Shown here piece by piece: positions 52,865 to 61,329 of a DNA stretch of 64,000 nt. A program made the translations under genes and the position numbers. The stretch is taken from positions 36,892 through 100,891 of the forward strand of contig JAGPCO010000010.1 in the NCBI GenBank assembly GCA_018058095.1, in the 5' to 3' direction. The stretch is from Kofleriaceae bacterium (lineage in GTDB: Bacteria; Myxococcota_A; Polyangia; Haliangiales; Haliangiaceae). Under the pieces are notes generated by a model. The model did not search any database, had not been told where the DNA came from, and worked only from the letters and a program-made list of their open reading frames with translations. Numbering within the stretch: position 1 is the first letter of the stretch; each line of letters opens with the position of its first letter.

Positions 52865-55000
52865 CTACACGAGGTGCAGGGCCAGCACGATGTGCAGCAG
52901 GGTGGTGAAGAGCAGGACCACCGAGAACGGGATGTGGACCCGCTTCCACGAGCGCAGCAGGGCCTTGCCGCGCGGGGCCAGCTCCTTGCGGCGCTCGTAG
53001 AACACGACGCGATCGATCCGCAGCGCCAGCTGGCGCGCCAGCTTGCGGGTGGTGAGGCGGGCCAGGGCCCGGCGGTCGCGCCGCCGCGTCCACATCCGCC
53101 GCAGGTCGTCGATCAGGACCCAGCCCAGGAGGGCGATCAGGCCGACGTTCCAGGCCCGCCGGGCTCGCACCGCCTCGCGCTCCATCAGCTGGTAGGCGTA
53201 GGCCGCCGCGTCGGGATGATCGGCGGCGATCTCGGTCACGGCCCGGCGGTGCTCGAGGATGGCGAGGTCGTGCTTGTTGGCCATGCTCGGCACCAGCGTG
53301 TACAGGTAGCGACCGATCAGGCCGGATACGACCACGGCGACCATGCTCCAGAACGGGATCGAGACCCAGGTCGACAGCCGCATGGCCGAGTGCAGGGCGA
53401 TGAACATCGGCCCGACCAGGCCGGTCATGATGTGGACGTCGAGCCAGAACTGGTTGGACGCGGTCCGGCGAAACCAGCCGAATCGACGCTGCAGCAGGTA
53501 CGCCATCGACAGCGTCATCAGCGCGGTGCCGACGTAGCCGCACACCAGGGCCAGCTTGGTCCCGGCCAGGTAGCTCACGTTCATCTCGGCCAGCGCCGGC
53601 GACAGGCCATCGCGCAGCAGCAGGCGGTAGCTGACCGACCAGGTCGGGCGGAGCCAGCGCAGGCCGACCTCGACCGCGACCGCCAGCACCGAGCCCAGGC
53701 CGATCAGCCACAGCAGCGGGTTGAGGGTGCGGGTGGTGACCCGGGCCAGCCCCGAGTCCCGCACGTTGAGGCCGTCGAGGAACGGGTTGCTCGGCAGCAC
53801 GTGCAGTCGCTTGCGCCGGCGCGATCCGCGGGTCTCGCCGCGCTCCTGGAACAGCACCTCCGGCGCCACCTCGATCAGGGCCCCGGTCGGGCAGGCCGAC
53901 ACGCAGGCCTGGTCGCCGTGACCGGCGCAGTGGTCGCACTTGTTGGCGATCTGCCGGGCCAGGGCCTTGCGCCCCTTGCCGGGGCCGTGGGCCAGCTTGC
54001 CGCCCTTGTCGAGGCGGGCCTTGAAGCGCGGGTTGTAGGTCGCCTGCTCGGGCTCGGCGACGTTGACCATGTTGATGGCCCCGTACGGGCAGGACAGCGA
54101 GCACAGGCTGCAGCCGATGCAGCGGTCCTCGCTGATGATCACCTCGCCGGTCTTGCCGTCGCGCTTGATCGCGTCGTGCTCGCACGGCGACAGGCAGCGG
54201 GCGTCGGTGCAGCTGCGGCAGGTGAAGACGAAGTCGAGCAGGCCGAGCTCGTAGCCGCCCAGGGTCAGGCGGCGCGCGCCGTGGCGCGACTCGCACGCGT
54301 CCTCACACTGCTTGCAGTCGATGCACAGATCGAGCTGCCGGATCCGGACCATCGGCCCGGCGACCACCATGCCGTGGCGGACGTAGAAGTCGAGGATCTC
54401 GTGCTTGATGCCGACCACCGACCGCAGCCGGACCGCGGTGTGCGCCAGCGTGGTCGACAGGATCTGGACCACCGCCGGCGCGGCCGTCGCCAGCCGGGTC
54501 ATGGTCTCGCCAGCGAGCAGCAGGACGCTGACCCGGCGCAGGGCGAAGGCGCGCACGTCCTGGGCGTCGCTCACGGTCGGCAGGGCGTCGAGGTTGAAGG
54601 CCTCGCCGCCGTCGAACACGGCCAGGTTGTGGCGGGCGGTGCGGGCCATCGGCCCGGGCGGCATCAACGTGCCGTCGGCCTCGCCCCGGGTGGCGTCCCG
54701 CTGCGGTCGCCCGCGCTGGCGCAGCTCGTCGGGGTCGAACACGCCGACGGCGAGCTGGCCCGACACCACGAAGCAGATCGCGCCCGGCATGGAGGCCGGC
54801 GGGGTCAGGAGGGCGTCGCGCGGGAGCTCGGCGTGGGTGATGAGGCCAGCGTCGATCAGCCGCTGCAGCAGGGCGTCGTCGAGGGCGCGGAACGTGTGCA
54901 GGCCACGCGCGGCCGCGAACGCGGCGGCGCCGGCGCCGGGCGCGGTCGGGCCCGGCGGGCCGGGCGCGGCCGTCGGGTGCGCCGTGGCCGCCTCAGCCAT
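52865..55000 (-). CDS. Fusion: cNMP-binding-like domain, polyferredoxin and cytochrome-b membrane domain (cluster II)
   Basis: The 711-aa protein begins with a region like a cyclic-nucleotide-binding domain (AICFVVSGQLAVGVFD near residue 74; VAAFDGG-type turn). Four [4Fe-4S] motif groups follow: CIDCKQCEDACESRHG, CRSCTDARCLSPCEH, CIGCSLCSLSCPYG and CDHCAGHGDQACVSACPTG. The C-terminal 320 residues are polytopic (NVSYLAGTKLALVCGYVGTA; FWLDVHIMTGLVGPMFIALH; VHIPFSVVLLFTTLLHIVLA), with histidines set as in cytochrome b. This last part is the paralogue of the 277-aa protein at 37831-38664. ATG 55000 overlaps the upstream FAD gene by 8 bp. It should carry electrons through the inner membrane; the N-terminal domain may sense a ligand or redox state. 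Confidence 0.85.
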   Translation of the reverse strand: MAEAATAHPTAAPGPPGPTAPGAGAAAFAAARGLHTFRALDDALLQRLIDAGLITHAELPRDALLTPPASMPGAICFVVSGQLAVGVFDPDELRQRGRPQRDATRGEADGTLMPPGPMARTARHNLAVFDGGEAFNLDALPTVSDAQDVRAFALRRVSVLLLAGETMTRLATAAPAVVQILSTTLAHTAVRLRSVVGIKHEILDFYVRHGMVVAGPMVRIRQLDLCIDCKQCEDACESRHGARRLTLGGYELGLLDFVFTCRSCTDARCLSPCEHDAIKRDGKTGEVIISEDRCIGCSLCSLSCPYGAINMVNVAEPEQATYNPRFKARLDKGGKLAHGPGKGRKALARQIANKCDHCAGHGDQACVSACPTGALIEVAPEVLFQERGETRGSRRRKRLHVLPSNPFLDGLNVRDSGLARVTTRTLNPLLWLIGLGSVLAVAVEVGLRWLRPTWSVSYRLLLRDGLSPALAEMNVSYLAGTKLALVCGYVGTALMTLSMAYLLQRRFGWFRRTASNQFWLDVHIMTGLVGPMFIALHSAMRLSTWVSIPFWSMVAVVVSGLIGRYLYTLVPSMANKHDLAILEHRRAVTEIAADHPDAAAYAYQLMEREAVRARRAWNVGLIALLGWVLIDDLRRMWTRRRDRRALARLTTRKLARQLALRIDRVVFYERRKELAPRGKALLRSWKRVHIPFSVVLLFTTLLHIVLALHLV

Positions 55001-56945
55001 AACGACGGTCCGTGAGCTGGGTGGCGGCCTCGGCGGCGAAGTCGTCGTCGGCAGCGGCGCCGGCGGCGACCGGCAACGGCCGGGCCGCGCTCTGGCTGGC
55101 CTCGAACGCCCAGTCGAACGCGGCGTCGAGCTCGCGCTGTAGCGCCGTCGGCGCCGGTCCCTGGACCACGGGGACCGGCTCGGTGCGGTCGCGCCGCTTG
55201 GCCACCGGGCGCAGCGGGCGGCCCTCGACCGAGGTCCGCTCCTCGGCGAAGTCGCCGAACGGGCTGGCGGCGGTGATGGCCACCTCGGCCGCGGTGCCCG
55301 CGCGCGCCGGGCGCGACGGCCGGGAGGTCGGGCCGTCAAGGCGCACCGCGCGCGTGCCGACCGGCGGCGTCTGCCGGCTGCTGACGCCGGGCAGGTGGTC
55401 CCGCCGGTGCGCCGCCGGCGGCGGCTCGAGGTCGGCCAGCTGGAAGGCGCCGCTGACCTGGGTGACGACCCCGTGCAGATCGTCCTTGAGGTGGTGCACG
55501 AGATCGCGGGCGCGGCGCCCGGCCGACTTGTGGACCCGCTGGCCGAGGATCGTCGCGATGGCCTCGGCCGGGTCCTTGGTGCAGGCGACCGCGTCGGGCA
55601 CGACGCGGCGGACCACGTCCTCGCTCGAGCCCATGGCGTACAGGTGCGGGCGCTCGACGAAGCGGACGTTGTTGGCCTCGAGCCACACCACCGGGGTGTC
55701 GGCGCCGATGAGCACGAACGCGCGCTGGTTGGGCAGGGTCATGAGCTCGCCGGCCTGGGTCTTGATCTTGACCTCGTCCGCGGTGAACTCGGCCACGTTC
55801 GACTCGAGCAGCAGGCGCAGCCGGGCCCCGCTCACCATCTCGGCCAGGCGCTTCTGGTTACCCTGCTTGCAGCGCTTGAAGCCATCGCCGCGGTACGACA
55901 GCGTGACCACCGCGCCGGCGTCGGCCAGGGACATCGCGCCCTCGACCGCGGAGTCGCCGCCGCCGACGACCAGCACGTGCTGCCCCGCGAACTCGGCCGG
56001 GTCGTCGAGCAGCGACTGCACCTTCTCGAGGTTGGCGCCGGGCGCGCTGAGCAGGCGCGGCTTGCCGCGCAGGCCGGTCGCCAGCACCACCGTGCGCGCG
56101 CGGTAGGTCGCGACCGTGGTCTTGACCACGAACACGCCGTCGTCGCCCTTCTTGACCGTCTCGACCGCCTCGCCCAGCTTGATCGGCAGCTTGACCCCGG
56201 CCACCACCCGCTCCCAGGCCGCGACCAGCTCCTCCTTGCTGGCGTCGAACACCGGCAGGAAGGACACGTTCTCGGACGTACACGGCTCGGCCATGAAGTG
56301 CTTGCCCTTGGGGTAGCGCGACACCGTCGAGGAGATGACGTGCTCCTTCTCGAGCACGACACAGGACAGGCCCCGGCGCAGGCAGGTCAGGCCGGCCGAC
56401 AGCCCGGCCGGGCCGGATCCGACCACCACCACGTCGAGCACGCCGGCGCCGGCCGGTGGCGCGGCGCCGAGGTCACGCGCGATGTGCTCGATCACCGCGC
56501 GCCCGAGGTTGGCCGCGTTCTTCACCAGCGGCTTGCCCGCCACCTCGCCGATGAGGAACTGGCCGGGGACGCCGGTCTGGAACCGATCGTCGAGCTCGGG
56601 CACGGTCAGCATCCGCGGCGTGGTGCCCTCTCGGTACATGACCAGCGCCATGGTCGGGCAGGCGTTGGCGCACTGCTCGCACTGCACGCAGTCGGAGAAG
56701 CGGGCGACACGCACCTTGTGGTCGACCAGGTCGAGCACCTCGGTCGGGCACACGTCGACGCAGGCCTCGCAGCCGATGCAGCGGTCGTCGTTGATCGAGT
56801 GCAGCAGCGGCACCAGCGGCTCGGCCTCCACCCCGGACAGCTCCTCGACCCGGCGCCGACGCGCGCGGCGGTCGTCGAGCAGCGCACCCAGGCCGAAGAA
56901 GGCGAGGGCGACGCTGGCGATGACGAGGGGGATGAGGGTGCCCAT
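54993..56945 (-). CDS. Membrane-anchored ferredoxin/FAD oxidoreductase (cluster II)
   Basis: The 650-aa paralogue of the 43326-44636 protein has an N-terminal helix (MGTLIPLVIASVALAFFGLG) and two [4Fe-4S] motifs (CIGCEACVDVCP and CVQCEQCANACP). The FAD site is VVVVGSGPAGLSAGLTCL and the NAD(P) site is VLVVGGGDSAVEGAMSLA. It adds about 200 C-terminal residues, mostly disordered (PPPAAHRRDHLP onward), that the cluster I protein lacks. The longer tail could hold the protein to its partner, whose gene overlaps by 8 bp. Electron exchange between a soluble donor and the membrane cytochrome is inferred from this layout. Confidence 0.88.
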   Translation of the reverse strand: MGTLIPLVIASVALAFFGLGALLDDRRARRRRVEELSGVEAEPLVPLLHSINDDRCIGCEACVDVCPTEVLDLVDHKVRVARFSDCVQCEQCANACPTMALVMYREGTTPRMLTVPELDDRFQTGVPGQFLIGEVAGKPLVKNAANLGRAVIEHIARDLGAAPPAGAGVLDVVVVGSGPAGLSAGLTCLRRGLSCVVLEKEHVISSTVSRYPKGKHFMAEPCTSENVSFLPVFDASKEELVAAWERVVAGVKLPIKLGEAVETVKKGDDGVFVVKTTVATYRARTVVLATGLRGKPRLLSAPGANLEKVQSLLDDPAEFAGQHVLVVGGGDSAVEGAMSLADAGAVVTLSYRGDGFKRCKQGNQKRLAEMVSGARLRLLLESNVAEFTADEVKIKTQAGELMTLPNQRAFVLIGADTPVVWLEANNVRFVERPHLYAMGSSEDVVRRVVPDAVACTKDPAEAIATILGQRVHKSAGRRARDLVHHLKDDLHGVVTQVSGAFQLADLEPPPAAHRRDHLPGVSSRQTPPVGTRAVRLDGPTSRPSRPARAGTAAEVAITAASPFGDFAEERTSVEGRPLRPVAKRRDRTEPVPVVQGPAPTALQRELDAAFDWAFEASQSAARPLPVAAGAAADDDFAAEAATQLTDRRYG

Positions 56946-57012
56946 GGCGATCAGGACGAGCGGCGAGAAAGGCGAGCGGCACCGGCGCCGATCGGCGCCG
57001 GGCGGCGCGGGG

Positions 57013-57549
57013 TCACGGGACGTGGATGCGGAAGCCGGCGGTGTGGCAGCCGGCCGAGTTGCAGTTGGCGCCGACGTCGGGCTGGACCGGGCTGATCATC
57101 TCGAGCACGTCCGGGCACAACGAGACGAAGACCTTGGCCGGGAACGTGACGAAGCCATCGGCGGCGTAGAAGTTGCCGTTGCCCGGGTGGGCCACCGCGG
57201 TGGCGACGTTGCCGAGATCGTCCTGCAGGTAGATGGTCGCGCCGCCCGCCGGCGTGGTGCCGGGCGCGTCGAATACCGTGCCGGCGAAGGTGAAGGGCAG
57301 GGTGCTGTTGCCCTGCTGGTGGCACATCAGGCAGTCGTCGCCGGGCATGCCGCCGCCGGTGCAGTCGCCGCTGTCGGCCGGCTGGCCCGGCGGGTCACAC
57401 GGCGGTGGGGGGATGGTGGCGTGGATCGGCGCGTCGAGGTCCTGGCCACCTGGCTGCTCCTTGAGGATGCCGGAGCAGCCGGTCGCGGCCACCGTCGAGA
57501 TCCACGCGAGCGTCCGGCGCAACGATTGCGACACCGGCTCATCGTGCAT
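57013..57549 (-). CDS. Two-haem lipoprotein (cluster II)
   Basis: The 178-aa lipoprotein has a signal ending VAATGC (cysteine near residue 25), a Pro-rich linker, a CLMCH motif near residue 72 and a late CX4CH motif CNSAGCHTAGF. The middle is a beta-sandwich-like segment (TFAGTVFDAPGTTPAGGATI, YLQDDLGNVATAV) reminiscent of carboxypeptidase-regulatory-like folds found near cytochromes. ATG 57549 opens the signal peptide; a longer frame extends to 57636. It is first in the leftward run and diverges from the 57668 gene over 118 bp. Confidence 0.75.
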   Translation of the reverse strand: MHDEPVSQSLRRTLAWISTVAATGCSGILKEQPGGQDLDAPIHATIPPPPCDPPGQPADSGDCTGGGMPGDDCLMCHQQGNSTLPFTFAGTVFDAPGTTPAGGATIYLQDDLGNVATAVAHPGNGNFYAADGFVTFPAKVFVSLCPDVLEMISPVQPDVGANCNSAGCHTAGFRIHVP

Positions 57550-57652
57550 GACTGGGCCTGACCCGGCAATTGCGACCTCGTGATCTGAGACCGTACGTTT
57601 TTTGCACAGCACCACACGTGCTTGTGGTGGTGACACCGTCGGACGAGGTCAG

Positions 57653-57658
57653 TAGGCT
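57653..57658 (+). promoter_or_regulatory. Putative -10 element TAGGCT
   Basis: TAGGCT ends nine bases before ATG 57668. It lies in the divergent gap with the two-haem lipoprotein gene, which also contains TTTGCACAGC (57601-57610) and a CACCAC/GTGGTG inverted repeat. Confidence 0.38.
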
Positions 57659-57667
57659 GACTCGGGC

Positions 57668-58999
57668 ATGCGCGCCTGTTCGTGGTCGGCCCCGCTGATG
57701 ATCGCCGTCGCGCTGAGCGCGGCGTCGGTCGCCCACGCCGAGTCGCGCACGACCAGCGCGGCGGCGACGGTGTACAAGGCCGCCGGGGAGAAGAGCGCGG
57801 TGGTCGCGCGGTTGCCGGCCGGGGCGACGGTGGAGGTGGTCGGCGCCGAGGGGCGGTGGCTGCGGGTGAAGGTCAAGGGCGCCGTTGGCTACCTGGCGCG
57901 GACCCAGGTGACGGAGCCGGCCGCCCCCGTCGCGCCGCCGGCCTGGAGCAAGCCGCGGCGCGGGCTCGGCGCGGATCAGGCGCGCCTGTTGCGCGTCGCT
58001 GTGACACGCGCGACCGACCTGCGTGGCGCGCCACAGCTGGGTGCGAGCACGGTTGGGCCGGTGGCCGCCGGCGTCACCCTGGTGGTCGTCGATGGCACCA
58101 CGGTGCCGGGGTGGATCGAGGTCCGCGACCCGGGCGGCAAGCGCGGCTGGATCGAGCGCGGCGCCGTCGGCAACGGCACCGCCGCCGCCGCCGTCGAGGG
58201 GCGACCCGGCCCGAGCGAGGGCGGCGTGGCCCGCACCGCCGCGGCCGGTGACGACGGGTTCACGCGGCGGCCACCGGGCGCCCACGGCGTGCGGGCCGAG
58301 GCGCGCCTGGCCTACGTCGCGCTCGGCAAGGACTTCACCAGCGACGCCGGCGGCGGCCTGTCGAACTACCTGGTCGACGCCGACGCGGCGGCGCTGCTGA
58401 TCGAGGTCGCGGCCCGACGCGCCCGGGGCCGCTGGTGGGTCGGCGCCGAGGCCGGCGTGGAGCTCGGCGCCGCCTCGCCGGGCCTGGACTACCCCGGCCC
58501 GACCGCGCCGCCGGGCAAGATCCCGTTCCAGACCTTCGCGGTCGACATCGCCGCGCGCGCCGGCCGCCGCCTGGCGCCATCACTCGACCTCGGGGTCCGG
58601 GTTGGCGGGCACTACGACGCGTTCCTGCCGTCGGAGGTCGAGAACGCCGGCATGCTGCCGCACGAGCGGCTGCTCGGGCTGGCGGTCGGCCTCGAGCTCG
58701 AGCTCACGCCGCCGCGCTCGCGCGTGTCCGCGTCGGTCCGCGCCGGCGGGCTGGTGTGGGCCGATCGGGCGCAGACCCCGGGCCTCGAGGACGGCGCGCG
58801 CAGCGACGCCAGCGCGCTCGGCGGCGGCGTCCGGCTGCGCTACGCGCTGGCCGGTCGCTGGCACCTGGCCGGCGGCGTCGAGCTCCGCCGCGCCAGCACC
58901 CGCTGGTCCGGACCGTCGGTGCGGCAGCCGGGCGTCACCAGCGCCCGGCGCATCGACACCACCCAGCTCCTGCAGCTGGGCATGGCGGCGGAGTTCTGA
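57668..58999 (+). CDS. SH3b-domain protein with outer-membrane barrel-like C-terminus (cluster II)
   Basis: The 443-aa protein has a signal peptide (APLMIAVALSAASVAHAES). Two bacterial SH3 domains follow (VYKAAGEKSAVVARLPAGAT near residue 35; RATDLRGAPQLGASTVGPVA near residue 115). About 230 residues of alternating strands come last, ending LLQLGMAAEF with a C-terminal Phe, the usual end of outer-membrane barrels. SH3b domains often bind peptidoglycan, so this could tie the barrel to the wall. It shares TGATG with the next, multihaem cytochrome gene, which makes a conduit role likely, though inferred. Confidence 0.75.
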   Translation: MRACSWSAPLMIAVALSAASVAHAESRTTSAAATVYKAAGEKSAVVARLPAGATVEVVGAEGRWLRVKVKGAVGYLARTQVTEPAAPVAPPAWSKPRRGLGADQARLLRVAVTRATDLRGAPQLGASTVGPVAAGVTLVVVDGTTVPGWIEVRDPGGKRGWIERGAVGNGTAAAAVEGRPGPSEGGVARTAAAGDDGFTRRPPGAHGVRAEARLAYVALGKDFTSDAGGGLSNYLVDADAAALLIEVAARRARGRWWVGAEAGVELGAASPGLDYPGPTAPPGKIPFQTFAVDIAARAGRRLAPSLDLGVRVGGHYDAFLPSEVENAGMLPHERLLGLAVGLELELTPPRSRVSASVRAGGLVWADRAQTPGLEDGARSDASALGGGVRLRYALAGRWHLAGGVELRRASTRWSGPSVRQPGVTSARRIDTTQLLQLGMAAEF

Positions 59000-61329
59000 T
59001 GCGCGCGCCAGGCACGACGTGGCCGCGGCGGCTCGGGCTCCTCGCCCTCGGGCTGGTGGTGCTGTGGCTGGCCTGGGGCCCGGACGCGGCCTCGGCCCAG
59101 GACCTCCTCAAGTCCTCGCCGGGCGAGCTGGCGAGCAGCCACGCCGCGCTCGACACGCCGGATCAGTGCGGCGCGTGCCACGAGGCCGACAACTCGATCA
59201 CCAGCGCCAAGTGCCTGGGCTGTCACGACCACCAGGACCTGCGCGGGCGCATCGCCAAGGGCGAGGGCCTGCACGTCTCGGTCAAGGTCAAGGGCGTCGC
59301 CTGCAAGCTGTGCCACCAGGACCACCGCGGTCGCAAGTTCGACCTCATGGGCTGGCGCGCGCTCGGCGGCATGAAGGCGTTCGACCACGATCTGGCCGGC
59401 TGGCCGCTGCGGGGGAAACACGCGGCGTCCGACTGCGCCGACTGCCACAAGACGGTCAACAAGCAGGGGCTGCGCACGTTCCTCGGGACCGAGCCGACCT
59501 GCGGCGCCTGCCACCAGAAGGAGCAGCCGCACGGCGACATCCGCAAGACGCATCAGCGGTGCGAGCGTTGCCACGGCGAGGCGGCGTGGAAGCCGCAGCG
59601 GTCGCCGCTCGACTTCGACCACGACGACAAGGCGCAGGCGGCGATGCCGCTCGAGGGGACCCACGAGGACGTGGCGTGCGCCAAGTGCCACCCGAAGTCG
59701 GCCTTTCGCCTGCCCAAGTACGACGGCTCGTGTGGCCTGTGCCATGAGAGCCCTCACGACGGGCAGCTGTTCTCGACCAAGAAGTGCCAGCTGTGCCACT
59801 CGCCGGCGTTCCGCTCGCTCGACGAGGTCCGGTTCGATCACCGCAAGGACGCCGGCTACGCGCTGCAGGGGAAACACGCCGAGCTGCCGTGTGAGCAGTG
59901 CCACCGCAAGTCGCTCGGCAAGCGCAAGCCGACGCCCGGCTGCGAGAAGTGCCACGCCGACGACAACAAGCACGGCGCCCGCTTCGACAAGTTCCCGGAG
60001 TGCGCGACCTGCCACTCGCAGAAGGCGTGGAAGAGCGGGTTCCAGTTCAACCACGAGGTCGGGGCCGCGTTCGACCTGGCCGGCAAACACGGCAAGATCC
60101 CGTGCCGGAGCTGCCACCGCGGCAAGTCGCCGTCAGACTTCGAGCGGTTCGACCTCAAGGCGAACGGCTGCATGGGCTGCCACCAGCACCAGAGCGCGCA
60201 CGGCGGCAAGTTCAAGAAGGACGAGTGCCTGACCTGCCACACCGAGGGCGGCGTGAAGCGCATCCGCAAGGACTCGGTCGAGGTCTACCACGGCGAGGCC
60301 TCGAAGTTCCCGCTGCGCAACGCCCACGCCAAGGTGCAGTGCCAGCAGTGCCACGTCAACGACATCTACACCAACACCCCGCGCGAGTGCGGCGTGACCT
60401 GCCACGAGGACACGCTGCACCGGGGCACGCTCGGCGCCGAGTGCTCACGCTGCCACGAGCCCGGGCAGTGGCCGGCCGTCCGCTTCGATCACACGGCGGA
60501 CACGACCTGGGCGCTCAAGGGCAAGCACCAGGAGGTGAGGCCGTGCGAGGCGTGCCACCCGGCCCGCCGGTATGACGGGGTGCCGACCACGTGCGGGACC
60601 GCGGGTTGCCACCTCAAGGACGACGTCCACGAGGGCAAGCTCGGGACCGGGTGCCAGACCTGCCACGACGAGCGCGGCGCGCTGCTGTTCCGGCACAACC
60701 GCGACGCCCGCTTCAAGATCGACGGCCAGCACACGCCGCTGGCGTGCGCGTCGTGCCACAGCTCGATCACCTTCAAGCCGGTCCGGTCCGACTGCGTCGG
60801 CTGCCACCCGGAGCCGGCCATCCACCGCGGCCGCTACGGCACGGCGTGTGAGCGGTGCCACTCGACCCGGTCGTTCACCGACATCAAGGCTCAGCACGAC
60901 GTCGGCGACTTCTCGCTGACCGGCGCCCACGACCAGCTGGCGTGCGCGCGTTGCCACCCCAAGGGCGAGAAGCTGCGCGGCTCGGGCAACCTGTGCATCA
61001 ACTGCCACCGCCGCGACGACGTCCACAACAACGGGCTGTCGCCGCGCTGCGGCGAGTGCCACACCCAGCAGGCCTTCACGCCGGCCCGGTTCGATCACGC
61101 CTCGACCGGCTGCGCGCTGAACGGTCTGCACAGCACCCTGCCGTGCGCTGACTGCCACCGCGCCGGCAACTTCCGGGCGGTGTCGCCGACCTGCATCAGC
61201 TGCCACCGGGCCGACTCGCTCCGGGTCCGGCAGCCGGAGCACCGCACGCTGCTCGAGTGCGGCAACTGCCACAACCCGTCGGCGTGGGTGCCGGCGACCC
61301 AGCTGGGACAGCAATCGATATGTCGGTGA
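58999..61329 (+). CDS. Giant multihaem cytochrome c, 30 candidate haem sites (cluster II)
   Basis: After a signal peptide (LALGLVVLWLAWGPDAASAQ), the 776-aa protein holds 28 CxxCH motifs plus one CX3CH (CGVTCH) and one CX4CH (CGTAGCH), 30 candidate c-haem sites. They are grouped in about ten three-haem modules of about 70-75 residues, with FDH and GKH or G-x-H elements, as in the 23-haem protein of cluster I. Molecules of this size can span the periplasm or extend from the cell surface. The start shares TGATG with the barrel gene, and the end overlaps the next barrel gene by 10 nt. The non-standard sites sit together in the middle (residues about 460-540). Confidence 0.92.
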   Translation: MRAPGTTWPRRLGLLALGLVVLWLAWGPDAASAQDLLKSSPGELASSHAALDTPDQCGACHEADNSITSAKCLGCHDHQDLRGRIAKGEGLHVSVKVKGVACKLCHQDHRGRKFDLMGWRALGGMKAFDHDLAGWPLRGKHAASDCADCHKTVNKQGLRTFLGTEPTCGACHQKEQPHGDIRKTHQRCERCHGEAAWKPQRSPLDFDHDDKAQAAMPLEGTHEDVACAKCHPKSAFRLPKYDGSCGLCHESPHDGQLFSTKKCQLCHSPAFRSLDEVRFDHRKDAGYALQGKHAELPCEQCHRKSLGKRKPTPGCEKCHADDNKHGARFDKFPECATCHSQKAWKSGFQFNHEVGAAFDLAGKHGKIPCRSCHRGKSPSDFERFDLKANGCMGCHQHQSAHGGKFKKDECLTCHTEGGVKRIRKDSVEVYHGEASKFPLRNAHAKVQCQQCHVNDIYTNTPRECGVTCHEDTLHRGTLGAECSRCHEPGQWPAVRFDHTADTTWALKGKHQEVRPCEACHPARRYDGVPTTCGTAGCHLKDDVHEGKLGTGCQTCHDERGALLFRHNRDARFKIDGQHTPLACASCHSSITFKPVRSDCVGCHPEPAIHRGRYGTACERCHSTRSFTDIKAQHDVGDFSLTGAHDQLACARCHPKGEKLRGSGNLCINCHRRDDVHNNGLSPRCGECHTQQAFTPARFDHASTGCALNGLHSTLPCADCHRAGNFRAVSPTCISCHRADSLRVRQPEHRTLLECGNCHNPSAWVPATQLGQQSICR

